This document shows, piece after piece, positions 1 through 14,600 of a DNA stretch of 64,000 nucleotides. This DNA is from Petrosia ficiformis (taxonomy: Eukaryota > Porifera > Demospongiae > Haplosclerida > Petrosiidae). Every line of letters starts with the position of its first letter. Positions within the stretch are counted from its first letter, which is position 1. Where the stretch lies: contig OX345636.1 in the NCBI GenBank assembly GCA_947044365.1, forward strand, positions 14,792,615 to 14,856,614, read 5' to 3'. A program made the translations under genes and the position numbers. Below the pieces are notes generated by a model. It was given only the letters and a program-made list of their open reading frames with translations. It had not been told where the DNA came from and ran no database searches.

Positions 1-3000
1 AGGAAAGACTTATACACTTGGCAGTGGAGGAGTCACATCTTACTGTGAAGGAGATCAGGAGGGTGTGATCCCTCGTGCTCTTACAACCATCTTTGAAGGT
101 GCAATGACAAAGCAGACTGAAGACCAAGTGAATTGTTGGTTCAGTGTGTCTTATATTGAAGTGTACAGAGAAGAAGTTAGAGATATATTAAGAGATGTGT
201 CGTTAGGGTGTGTTAATGGAGAGGTACATATTAGAGAAGATGAACAAAGCAACACAGGTACGTATCTGTGTACATGTATGGGTATTGAGATTTTAATGCC
301 TTGTTAATTTCAATGTGTGATTTGTGCATGTTGTAGATGAGACTACTGTACTTTATATATCATGGCTTATGAGAAGTAAATCATCGATATTAATTAAATT
401 CTGTTCTTATTCACAATATTCTAATATTCTTAAAATTAGGATAATTATGATGATCTTATATGTAATATAGTGTATAGTTAATGTCATAAGGTTAATACAT
501 GTACATGATTATAATCAGAGGTTTTGATACAGTATGGTCCAAATTGGCTCAACAGTGGTTAGTGTGTGCACCATTGAGAATACATCTTGAACCAATTAAC
601 TAAGAGTTAATGCTGTTAACGATAATATAATCATAATTAACTGCACCATCAGGAAGAAAGAGAGAACTGTGCAGGGCCAAATAAGCTGTTCTTTGGGCCA
701 GTGGTGAGCTTATCAGAAATTCTGATGATAATGTACATGTAACTCGTATGTTTTGGAATTTAACTTATACAAAAATAGAACAGGAAGGATAATTATACGA
801 AAATGGTGCCAGTGAAATAATGTTTGGTCATTCCAAACTAAATTTCTGAACCTATTTTTTCCTCAGTTGTAATAGGTGTGGTCGAGGAAGAGGTCTTGAG
901 TATAGAGGAAGCATTAGGTTGGCTGGAGTGTGGAAATTCTACTCGTGTCACATCAGCCACTGAAATGAACAAACACTCCAGTAGATCACATGCTATATTT
1001 ACTGTTACTCTTGGTAAGCTACAAGATGCTATCTGTAATGAATAATTTATTCTGCATGTACAATATATATGCACAATATACATGTAGACCTACTTGTTTG
1101 ATAAATCTACACTGTATTGAATGTCTGGCAAAATGAACTGAACTGTATACTAAGTACATATGGAAGTAGGACAAGAATGAGGAAAAATGAAAATATGTCA
1201 AAATATCTGGCAGTGGGATCATTCTTCCATACCCTGTGAACATGTACATGTTCACAGGGTATGGAAGAAATGCTCTAATGAACGCTATTGAACTCTGATT
1301 TGCCCAAGAGCATGAGTAGATAATTATTTTTGGCGCTTTGAGGAGAAGTTATAGTGCAATATTATTGGTTATAACACACTCATAAGGGGTCTACATGTAC
1401 ATGTAAGTTGCCTACAGGAGACTCAACTGGAGACTTAGTCCTCTCTCTATATTAGTCAACTAAACACAGAGGACTCAGCTGGATACTTTTTACACTGAGG
1501 ACCATAAGTACATGTATGAGGTGTATAAATCAGGTAGCAATCTATTCAATCTAAGGCCATTAAATTACTGTGAATTAATTCTTACATGTACATACAATGT
1601 ATACATGTATATCCTCATTTACATGTAGTTCAGCAGAAGAGGGAGCAAGTGGATTATGAAGGTCATGTTGATGATCATGAAGACATTGTAACTTCAAGAT
1701 TAGTTTCAAAGTTTCATTTTGTTGATTTGGCTGGATCTGAAAGATTTGCTCGAACAAGAAATAAAGGAGAACGGTTTAAAGGTACACACTGTACATGTAC
1801 ATGTAATAACTAATATTAATTTTATAACATTCTTTACGGTGCGGTGCATTGAGTGTTATATTGTGGCACAAGGGAAGAGCTCTAATGCACTTGCTTTGTT
1901 CATGCATTATCTAATCTCGACCTTTATTGGTCCGCCCAAATGCCACATTATAACTCTTAATGCTCTATAAAGAATAATTACATTGTATTATAAAAGATTT
2001 AGTGTCTATCATTTGTAGTGTGTTTGGTTGCATTTTCACAGGTAATGGTGCATTAAATAATTTATGCATTCTGAAGTAATTAACAGGTGACTAGTATATG
2101 AAAACGATATGATATTAATTAAAGTATGATTGTGGGTGTGATCAAAGGCAATGATAATGCTGTATTTTCCATGTTGTATATGCGTGCTGTATGAAAAGTT
2201 TAAAACTCACAGATGTACTCTAGAAGTTCTATTACTAACAGATATCTTGACACAACAATGGTCAATGTTGTGGTTCTTCTGAATCCTTGGATTACAGATA
2301 AACTGGATTGCACACAGGAACATTCTTCTAGAAACTGCTTTCATCTGTTGAGCACACACATGTACATATTATAAATCATTTAAAACACCAACATATTCTT
2401 GTGCACTACAGGAATTACAAAATTCAAAGTGTTGTCTATACACCACTTGTTTGGTAGAGACAAGGATAAGATATAGCATGAGCGAAGTGAAGTGTCAATA
2501 GTCGAGACCACACCTCAGATGCTGTAATTTCTATAATGCACTTGAAAGGGGTTGTTTTATCTACTGCTTATTGTACAGTAACAATATGTACATGTAAATG
2601 CATGTATTAGTGTGTCTAGTTACATGTAGTCAGTTTGGAAAGAAAAAAAAAGAATGAATAAAAAAATATTTATGGAGATACTGGGTATCGAACCCAGGGC
2701 CTTCTGCTCGCAGGACAGATGCTCTACCACTGAGCTACATCCCCACTTCGTGTTTGTGAAGTTATTTAGAAAAAAGCATGTAATATCAATGATTATCAAA
2801 CTAGAGTTCTGAAAACACACACCCCACACAATATCATCATAATTATGCATTACAAGCACATGTGAAATGTATGACTGATCAATGATGGACTATTTACAAC
2901 TTTATAAAAACATAGAAATTACAAATACTGTGAATGCATTAACCTACATGTATGGTGTCCCCTCAGAGAATATTGAATATACATGTATTAGATTATGCCA

Positions 3001-5632
3001 ATGCAAGGTATGCATACATTCTTATACAAATAATTTTGAGCTACTGTATAACTCAAATATTTTGCTTGAAATTTATTTTCACTCAATGGTCAATATGTGA
3101 AAATTAGCAATTTTAGAATGGACTAAAATTTTAATTTGCAAACAGCTTTGTGTGAAAATTAATTCTGCTTAAGTCCACTTAGAAAGTGCTTGGCTTGTTC
3201 TTAATCAGTGACAATTGCTTATCAAGCACTTTTAAAGTAATTTCAAGCATTTCGATTATATACATGTATATAGTTATGAAAGTGCGCCAGAGAGATACCC
3301 AACTAACATTTGAACAGCTAATGGTTATTAGATGTAATAGCTATTGAGATTGTTTATTGTGTTTAATATAACTGTAAAGTTCTGTGTTAAAGGAGTCATG
3401 TGCTTAAATGTACTTTATGAGGACATATGTGCTTGGACTTAAGTACTTCAAAAAAATAAAGTGTTTGTGCTTGTACTTATATATTTGACAAATGTGAAAA
3501 TGCTTGTACTTGTGCTTAAGCACATTCTGAAGTGCCTGAATCCATGTCTGCTTACATGTGCATGTGACTGATCTTCAATATCAAATATCAATAAGCTTGA
3601 TGAATGTACATGTATACTGATGCAGTGACATACATGTACATGTATAGCATGAATGTACATGTATACTGATGCAGTGACATGTACATGTATAGCGTATAAG
3701 CTTGATGAATGTACATGTATACTAAGCATTTAAATACAGATTAAGTTCTTCCAAATGGTTACAGACATGCATATGCATGGCATACACAAATATATCATTC
3801 CGTGGTGAAAGCATATTCCGATGCAATACTCAGAGTGCTGCCACCAGGTAAATTTATCATGTCATAATGTACATGTATGTCATTGCATATTATGATATGT
3901 CCATTGAATAAGTACTGTACATTTACATGTATATTTACTGATATGCCCACAATAGTAGAGAAGATGCTAGTGTCTATGAATTGAATAACGCTTAAGATTA
4001 AAATCAACCTTAATTATTTCCCTTCCATGATATACATGTAACAATGATAGATGTATGTTGTGTATAGTTTATATGTGTGTCACCATATATGATACAGTAT
4101 AATTATGTTGTATATCATTATTATAATTATTAAACGCTAGATTCTATGAATAAGGCTGAAAGAGGAAAGTGAAAAAATGCTGGTAGCCACTGGGAATCGA
4201 ACCCATGGCTAGTTTCCTCTTTCAGCATTATTCATAGAATCTAGCGTTTATTCTCAATGTGAGGCGAGATCAGCAGGGGATCTCAGAGAATTTAGCGCAA
4301 AAGCAATTAGCGTTCATTAGCAGCTCTCTTGACCTATCACACAAAACTTGCAAGTTTTTTTTTTGTAATGTACTGTAATTATTATCATAATTGCACTTTC
4401 ATAATTATCATGCCACAATCTATAATTTTTTTAATTAATAAATATTGTCAATTAATAATTTGCAAATACATGTACACATGTACATGTATATAATGTATCC
4501 ACCATGTAATCAATGTCTATTTTTCCTCAGAATCTATTTTTATCAACAGTGGTCTATTAGCATTAGGTAATGTTATCAGTGCATTGTCTGATCCAAGAAG
4601 AAAATCCTCACATATTCCTTATAGGTTTGTATATGTATGCATCCATGTGTGTGTCTGTGTCCTTACATGGCATATGTATGCATCCATGTGTGTGTCTGTG
4701 TACATGTGTACATGTGTATGTATACATGTGTGTGTGTGCATGCACGTGTGTGTGTGTGTGTGTGTGTGTGCCTGTGTGTGTGTACATGTACATTTGTATG
4801 TGTGTCTGTGTGTCTATGCATTTGTACATGCACATGCATGCACAGTGTTTATGTATGACTCTATGTGATACAGTTGTACATGTACTTGTACATGACTACT
4901 GATATGTATTATGCAGTACATGGTAATCAAAGTTGACATGTACATGTACATGACTACATATTAACATACATTGTATGTATACATTGTATATTAACTGTGT
5001 TATTATTTGACATGGTTTAAACTCAAATATGCATGTTTGTCATTTGATTGCAGAGATTCTAAAATAACACGATTACTAAAGGATTCATTGGGAGGCAGTG
5101 CTCATACTGTAATGTTGACATGTTTGAGTCCAGCGTATGAAGATATGGCTGAGAGCCTTAACACTTTAAAATATGCTAAAAGGGTAACTCCATGATGGAT
5201 GGACAGATGGGATGGATGGATGGATGGATGGATGGGATGGATGTGATGTATGGACAAATAGACAGAAGGATGGATTGATGAGTGGATGAAATTTACAACT
5301 GGATGGTGGAATTTGTATTAACGAGTGAATTCAATTGATAAAATGATTGGATTGACATACAGTGTATGTGTACAAACAGATACATGTAAATAAATGGTTC
5401 AGTTTGATAAGCAGGGATGGATGAACAGTAATTAATAAACTTTTACTCTCAGGCCCGTAATATTAAGAATCATCCAGTAGTGAATCGGGATCACCACTCC
5501 AGTAGACTACTATCAATGAAGGAAGAGATACAAAGCCTAAGAGCTGAGCTTCACAGAACAAAAGATCCTTCCTTTAATCCTCCTCATTCTGCTACTACAG
5601 TTATAACTGTTGATTCTTCTGTAATGGTGGAG
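1..5632 (+). CDS. KIF27: Kinesin motor domain and neck (exons 1-6)
   Basis: These six exons encode most of the ATPase head. Exon 1 carries the end of the P-loop (GKTYT) and SYIEVYREE. Exon 2 carries switch I ([15 protein letters not shown]). Exon 3 carries switch II ([12 protein letters not shown]). Exon 4 carries the alpha-4 region ([16 protein letters not shown]). Exon 5 carries [19 protein letters not shown], completed across the exon 4/5 junction, and the last helix ([10 protein letters not shown]). Exon 6 opens with [13 protein letters not shown], the usual motor-neck boundary. The catalytic motifs I can see are intact, so the motor should be active. The exon 4 donor (gtttgt) is weak, and the exon 6 donor runs straight into a GTACAT repeat. 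Confidence 0.93.
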
Positions 5633-8600
5633 GTACATGTACATGTGTGTATGACTTTACAAATGTATGTACGTACGTACGTATATATTTACATGTATGT
5701 AGTATGTACATGTATATATGTGTATACATGTACATGTTTGTATTTGTTCGTTTTGTGTTTGTGTACATGTACATGTATGTGTGTGTGTATATATACAGTA
5801 TATATACTTCTACCATGCCTGAAGTAAACTGACCAATCAGATTGCTTAAAATGAGGTTGATAAATGTGTTATCAACCTCTTTAGGAGGTTGATAACTAGT
5901 TATCAACCTCTTATTTTAATCAATTTGATTAGTCACTTTTACTGCATTTCCCGCTCACTGCTGGGAGATAGGAAATATTTTTTTCTGTTATTTCTTGTTA
6001 TTATTTTCCATGATATTTTATTATACAACAAGTATATATAAATTATGTGATTAAAGCATTAAGTTAAAGCATTATTTGTGTTAATACTCTAAGTAGTTGT
6101 ACTGTTCAGTGATTGCAGTTATAATTGACAGTTTTTCTGCCATTTGTGGAACTGTTGACACTTGTTCTTTTTGATCATCTGACACCTGTTTGTATGCACG
6201 AGGCCGCCTTAGCATTCGCATTCCTCGATGTCTCTTGTTTGGGTGGGGCTGGTCTTGACTGCGCTCGCGCTCCTGGAAGAGCCACACCTTATATTGAATG
6301 GAGGAGGAGCCGGAAGTCTGCCACATACTAGTAGGAGCTCTTTCTGTTATATGCGATTGAACTGTTGATCAGTTACTTGTCTAAGGAGTCACAGAAATCC
6401 ATACTAGATTAGTGAAATTATGTATACTGTTGCCATGCGCAAAGATTTGCTTAGTTACTACATTTCACGCGCGTTTCATGGTAGAAGACGGTTATACACC
6501 TCGGTACGGTTTCTACTGGATTTATCAAACCTCGTGCCTTCGGCCCTCGGTTTGATAAATCCAGTAGAAACCTTTACCTCGGTGTATAACCTATACTTGC
6601 ATGTGTGTGTACATGTACACGCAGTGTTTCCCCCACGATAAATATTAAGGGTGGAGGAGCGCATCATTGGTACACAGTATTTGGTCAGAAGTGTTATAAA
6701 ACAGTGTTTTTTAAATTGAGAGGTGGGGGACTAAGACTAAAGAGTAAGGGGACTACCATGGTATCACCCTTTGGAGGAAACACTGGTAGGTGTCTGTGTT
6801 TTGTGTGTGTCTATAGGTTTGTGTGAACACAGGGTGTGTGTGTTTTCATATGAGTACATGTGTACTGTCACTACTGTGTATACATGTACATGTACATGTA
6901 TTTAAGATTAAACCTTTTCAAGTGTGGACATTCCTTAATATTAGATGGATGATATAGATTCCCATGTTGCTAATCTCAAGGAGGAATTGAAAGATATTCA
7001 AACCAAACAACAAATACTATTGACTACTGTGAATTCAGTATATCAACAACTAACTGCAGTTATCAGGTCTTGGTCTCAGTCTAATGTGGAAGAGGATGAG
7101 AATGAGTCTTTTGAGATTCTTAAAAGAGTGCAGGAAGTTTTGTTGGGTATAATATCTGATGCAAACATAGGAAATGTAGTGGAACAAGGTTTATATTAAA
7201 TGTAGATGTACATCATTACATGTATGCACACATTACATGTACATATGTACATGTACAGGTACATTGTACAACAGTACATTATATGCTTGTACATGTGTAA
7301 CTACTGCGTTGTAAATGTACATGGATACATGTACATACATGTACATGTATATAATGTATGTGACAGACAGTACCTGTGACTTACAATGTTGAACTGAATT
7401 ACATGTACATACAGTACTAGACAAGGAATAAGATATTGCTTGTGTGAAGCTTTGTTAATAATTTCAATGAACAAATATCATGTTGTACTGTAGTTTGTAC
7501 ACATGTACATGTACATGTACAATACAGTGTACATGTACATGTACATGTACAATACAGTGTACATGTAAACTCCACCATCATTGACTCTGCACTTGTACTA
7601 TATTAAAATACAGTAGTACATTTGTTAAACCTTTTGCATGCATATTATATATACATGTACATTTTGGTATTTTATACACATCTACGATTCTACGTACATG
7701 TAGTAATATTATCACTCTTAAATTTTTACTATAATTATACATGTACATGTACATGTATTATTAGATCACACCTTTTAGGTTCAGAGTTAGTGTCAAGAGG
7801 TACTAACACATCAATAACCCAAAGCTCTGTTGAACAAGAGGAAAAGACCAAAGATAGAGAAAGATTACAGAAAGCATTTGAAACTATAGAACTGTTAAAA
7901 AGAGAATTGGAGATTTGTCAGGTATCATAAATTATACATGTAGATACACAGTTTGTTTACATACATGTACATGTACAATGTGTACATGTATAGCGTACAT
8001 ACAAAAGGAGACCTTTCCTGCACATTTTCAGTATAGTACAGTGTCTGCGTCTGATGTTTCTCTAAAACTGGATAATTTTGCAATTTCTATGACTAATTAT
8101 GGTACATGTACAAGTCCGTTCTATACATGTATATCTTATATTTCAGACTGACTTATGTTCTGATGAGAGACTATTTGCAGAGAAGGCAGCAGAATATAAT
8201 ACTTTACACACTCAATATCTCAGTGTCATGGAGAGAAGTAGTGAACTGGAAAAGATAGTTGATGAACTTCATGAGACTAAACTATCACTGGAAAGAGAGG
8301 TACATGTACATGTACAGTAGAAGATATGTACAATGTACATGTGCATTCTTAGTACATTCATATAGGGCTGGGATAAAGGCTGGAAGCTAGAGTAGAATCA
8401 CATTGACTTGAAACTGAGCTCATTATACATACATGTACATGTACATGAGAAAAAGGTGTCCCTATGATTGCTTTGCGGTGGCTATCAATCATTGCTGACA
8501 ATATTAGTGTCTCCATCTTTCTATGTACTCTGAATACTAGATCCTTGAGGAAACTTAAATCACAATCTTTAAATTTTTCCAACCCAAATCTAGACTTCAT

Positions 8601-11600
8601 CTCGTCAGAAACTCAATAACCTCTCATAGCTATTTGTATTTCTTACTTTTTGATGATTCTTGCATTATTTTTATAATGTTTCTTTGCCACAGCAGTTGCA
8701 GTTATTACAACCTGCTTTCTTCCTAGCAGTTCCTGTATAGTCGGTAGCTCAAGCATGCATTCTTTTACATACCATGCCCATTAATGATGCAACTTCCTTA
8801 ACTACAACATGTACATGTATGTATGCTGCTTGCATTTTTGATACAAGAATATAATATAATGTACATACATGTACATATACATGTAGTTTGAACCCATAGG
8901 GAAACAATCATAAGGATGGCCCTATGGACTATAACCATGTGGAGATAATCCTCCCATACATGTAGTAAATTTAAAACTAAATATACATTGTAGATAGTAA
9001 GTTCAGTTGCAATTCAAAGGGATTCTACTTTACAAATGTACATGTACATGTACATGCATGTACATGTGTACATGTACTTTCAAAGCTTCGTCAGCAACAA
9101 TGAACAAAGGTTTGAACACGTTGGTATAGAAAGCTTCCTAAACTACAAAGTACTATTCTTTAGGATTGTACCCCTACTAGTATAGGGATCTGAATGCATC
9201 TACATGTATATACATGTACATATGCATTGCACTATATGCATTTGTGTACATGTACAGTTAACTGTAATATTTTTTGTAATGTTGAAGAGCAGTCTTAATG
9301 ATCGATTGTACATGTACTTAATGGTACATTGTATTACATGTATATTCACTTGTAAATTGGTGTATATATGTACCATCTCCTGAGCAATGACTAAAGTTGT
9401 TATATTTTTTGTGTGTGTTACATGTATATACACATGTACAGTGTATACATGCACGCACACACACTTTATCACCCATACATGTACATGCAATATAGCATAT
9501 GTGTAATATACATGTACACCAGTTATGGTGATGTAATACATGTACATGTACATGTACATATATGTACCACATGCATGTACATGTACATGTAATTATTTCA
9601 GGTTGACATCTTGAGTCAGAAACTATCTTTATCACAACAACAACATCAAGAATATAAGAATGCTCAATACACACAATCTTCAGTATTTAACAGTGATACT
9701 AGGTAATTTATAATTATTATGAGCATCTAATTTACATGTACATGTGTACATGTAATTTAGGGATGGGCAACATTTTGATTATTGTGATAATCATGATTAA
9801 AATTTCCTGTGATAATCATACAGTTTGTATCATCTAAATAATACCATATTGTGGTCACAAAAACAATGATTATTGTGCCATAACTTCAGGTTTTCAGTAC
9901 TATCACATCTAAATCAGTTTTTCAACACTGTTTACTCATGCAACAAATAAAAGGTATCAATTTGATTGTTGAATGAAATCTACATACATATGTAAGGTAG
10001 CCAATAATTGCAATAATCGTGATACTTGCACAGACAATAATCATTGACTCATATTTTCATAATCGCCCATCCTTAACATATGCAATGTATGTACATGTAC
10101 ATGTACTATGTTTGTACATGTACAGTAACCAATCATTGGGAGAGTTACATTGTACATGTATGTGTACATCGCTCTAAAAATATAGTGTATCATGTCATTA
10201 TACATGTACTTTACTTATTTTCCTATGTACATTACATGCCTAGCTGTTTTTGTATACATATGTACATATATAGTACATGTACATGTACATGTATATATTT
10301 ACTAGCTTGTACATGTACATGTGTAGAACAAATATACACATGTACATTTAAAAGTTTGCAAGAAGTCTTAATGAAATTGAAGTCTTTGTTTGAAATTGTT
10401 TCATTATCTCTTTGTGTATTGTGTTTTCATGTCAACTAAATATTGTATTTCTCATAATAAATTAATAATAGAAATCACTATTCATGTACTCAATATACAC
10501 ATGTACATCTACGTGTACATGTACATGTATATTTACATGTACTTTATTATGTTTGCAGTGAAACTTCAAATCACTCGTCATTTAATCTTAGTACTGATGT
10601 TATCTATTCTATTCTTCATGGAAAGATCACTAATATACAGGTACATGTACACATACATGTACATGTACGTGTACATGTACATTGTACTTATACATGTACA
10701 TGTAAACATACATGTACTCATTTGTGTTGTTAACTGGAAGACTAATGAAATAGTGAATGTTTAAAATATACTTATATATTCTTCAAAGTATCATAGTACA
10801 TACACGTACAATGTATATGTAGGACTGGTTTTGCCAAGTCAGTCATCATATTTGACATTCCACAGGACTTAAATGAAGACACATGTGATGTAGCACTGCA
10901 ACAGTTGACTACATTACTAACATCACAGTATGAACAACTATCACATGATGATCAGGTGACTAAATGAAGATGTGATGTAAAAGTACACATTTTACATTGT
11001 ATTATACTCATAGGAATCAAAAGATGATAATGGATCTGATGGTTGTCATAGCAATGGGACAGTTCCTTCATCAACACAGTTAATAAACAGGGAGATAGAA
11101 GAACTCAGTGAGAGTATGATGATATCTCAAGAGCAGCTGCACACAACAGAGAAAAGGTCTATATTAATTAATATTATATACAAGTACATGTAAATGTAAA
11201 TGTACATATACATGTACATGTACACACATGTATACATGCATGTATGCATGCATAATTTATTATTATAATTATACATGTATTAATTTACATGTACATGTAT
11301 ATGTAATTTACAATTTATAATCTATGTATAATTATATATACATACACAATGTATGTATACATGTACATCAGAGTTTAATATGTTTGAAGTGTGGGCCAAT
11401 TTGGCTCAACAATACCGTGTGCAACATTGGGAATACATTTGAGCCAAATAACAAAGACCTACATATACATGTACATGTAATTAACTGTGCCATCTGGCCC
11501 AAAGAGAGAACTGTGCAGTACCTTGTAAGAAGCTCTTTGTCTTGACTTTGGGCCAATGGTGCAACATATGAGCTTATCAAAAACTCTGATGTACAGTGTA

Positions 11601-14600
11601 TATACATGTACATGTACATGTTACAGTAGCTATATCAAGGTATGGAAGCATTGAGCCAATTTTTGGACATTATGACCTACGTGTACACACATGTATATTT
11701 TCAGTACTCTTGTCTGGCTCCTCATACATGTATACATGTACTTTGTGTTTACAGATCAGTTAAAATTTATTGGCCCTTCACTAGATTTATCGGATAGTGT
11801 CTTATATCACTGGCTGTTTGTACACCACTGACTGAATGGCTTCCTAAAGGGATGAGAGAGGGTTGGAAACCTTTGCCATTATATTCACCTGTACACTTAA
11901 TTTTACTGCAGTATGTGATTTATACACAGAGGGCTACAATGTGTGTATATCTACATGTACATGTACCTCCCACAGAATGTTGTAATGTGTAAGAGAATTA
12001 TTGTAAGTTTTATTTCAGATTATTGCAAGCACAACATCAAATGAAGTCTTTGAATCTGAAGATAAGGTTAGTGTACTGTACATACATGTGTACATACATG
12101 TACATTGTGTACATACATTGTGTACATACATTGTGTACATGTACAATAACAGCGCTCGTATTAATGTCTGGTCATTGGTCAATTTTGGTCAATAATTTTC
12201 ATTTGTGTAATCCGTCACACGCATGCTCAGAAATATTGTCCAGTCATGCTAAAAATAAAAGGAAGAGATCGAGTGATTGCTGTAGTAGCGATGATACATG
12301 TAGTTCTAGCTCTTAGACTAGTGACTGTCCATCTAAAAGAAAAGCACTGTCCAAGAAGACGGTAGAAAAATGGATATTGGAAGATGACAAACTTTAAACA
12401 CTTCAACTTGGCTCAAGTAGGAAGAAGCCGGTCGTTACCATGTGGCCACGCTCAAGTGTAAAGTCTGCACTCGGTTCATAGACAAGATCAGGGGCTCAAG
12501 GAATTTCAACACAGCGTTCATTGAAGGCTTGGCCAACTTGAGAATGTCAAGCTTTACAGACCACGCCAAGAGCGACATGCATCATGAGGGTAATGCTGCT
12601 ACTGAAGAAAGAAACATCTACAGACATTCAAGACTACATTCCAATTACCAGATCTATGTTCACCTCCATGGATAGAGTAGCTGTTGTTATTAAACACATG
12701 AAGAAAAACAAGTGTCTATAGAGAAAAAAACATCCCTATGATTGCTTTACAAATTTAAGTGAAGAAAGAAGTATCCTTATGACTGTTTTGTGGTGTCCAG
12801 CATTCAGTAATCATGGCTGACTTTATCATGCCTGAAACACAACAGCATATTATAGTTATTATTTTGATTATCTACTCTCTTTACCTTTTAAAGAACCTTG
12901 TAGAACTTTAGGAATATATTTTAGGTAGAATAGCTTGCTATTAGTTTCAGTTTCTGCGTTTTGCTACAAGCAATGAAGCAACTTCCTTTCTGCTGGTACA
13001 TGGTCTGTAGAGCTCGAGCGCGTGTTCTATTACGCACCACGCCCATTAATTGACCGAGCCCACCCCCCCGAATGACGCAACTTCCTTAACTACGTATGCA
13101 ACACATACTCACACAGGTGACACTAAATATATATATAATATACCTTCCATTTATCCCCATGTGTTGATTAATCATAACTACTTTTCTAACATTAATGGTA
13201 TTATAATACTGGCATGTTTATTTCCCGAACCATCTGTTCAAGGTTCGGGAATGTCAATTAATTCGCTTATCCCTCCCTTCTATGATGTGTGTGCTACACA
13301 TTGACATGTGCTGGATGATACAATTTCATAATTTCTATGGTGAGGAGCTTTACAGTTAGCTGTGCTTTGTTCTAGCATTTTTAGTAAGAGCATCCGTTTT
13401 CATCTTCCACTGTTCAGGGGTAACAAAGAGATCAGGTGTCACTGTTTCATCTTCTTACATGTGTATACATTGTATCTTTTATCATTTAATGCAGTTGCCA
13501 ATAATCTATTCCAAGTTGAGTTCAATGATCTCCATCATTCCCATCAGTGTCAGTGTGTCCCCTTAAAAGTGATCAATACTGTATTATAATTACAATGTAT
13601 TATAATATGTATGATAATAAATATTAACATCATAATAATTGAGCTATTTTATAATAATAATAATATGTACATGTACATGCATATACATATTTGTACATGT
13701 ATATACATGTAAGTGCATGGAATTGTGAAATAGTGATACTACAGCTGCAATGTACATTAATTTTGTATATGTTACAATAATAGTAAGTGCATATGTACAT
13801 ATACATATACATGTACATGTAGCAGTCCAGAGTTCAAGTCAATATAGATAAAATATGTATTCTTTTGAAATGAAGTCCTTAGCTCTTGTCATATATATGT
13901 ACATGTATGACTGGATATAATTACATGTATGTAGCGATAGAAAATTATGCTACATGTACATGTACATGTACTTATACAAAGTAAAGATTACAGGGACTGT
14001 GACCATTTCAGTTCTCCACAAACATCCATGCTTCTATCACATGTTTGTCCTTCATTTGGTTCAAGTATTGAATAACACACTTTTGAGTATTAAGGTCCTT
14101 TTCTCAAACTCAGTTACATAGTACTGTACATACAGTATACAGTACATACAGTGTATACAATGTACATACATATACATATAGTATATACAGTACATACAAT
14201 GTACATACATATACATATAGTATATACAGTACATACATGTACATATATTTACTTAAATCTTCAGATTCAAAGAAGAATTGATTCATGAGTTAGTAAAGAA
14301 TAACAAGACTTTTCAGTGTTTAAATGTGGCCTATCAGAAGAAGATCGATGCACTTGAAAGAGATACCAATATTCTGAAACTGCAATTATCAAAAGTGAGT
14401 ATGTTGACTACATGTACATGTACATGTATTCGAACCCTGCCAGCTGAGCTGCCTGGGTAGCTCAGTTGGTAGAGCATCTGTCTGGAATACAGAGTGTCGT
14501 GGGTTCGAATCCCACCTGAGGCAACTCTCATTTTTCATTTTTCCATTGTCTCAGGTGTCTGTCTTTCTTTCTTTCTTTCTTTCTTTCTTTCAGATATCAT

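Noticed and set aside
4570..4902. Overlapping open frames rich in C, V, M and H on both strands
   Set aside because: They arise from the TG/TGTA microsatellite after kinesin exon 4; no domain, and only the first part is exon 4.
9200..9674. Minus-strand frames of about 118 aa
   Set aside because: Translations of ACATGT repeats (MYMYMY/TCTCTC patterns) in an intron; no splice or homology support.
10080..10764. Plus-strand frames of 119 and 124 aa
   Set aside because: Low-complexity translation of GTACAT tracts; only the part at 10559-10640 is a real exon, and in another frame context.
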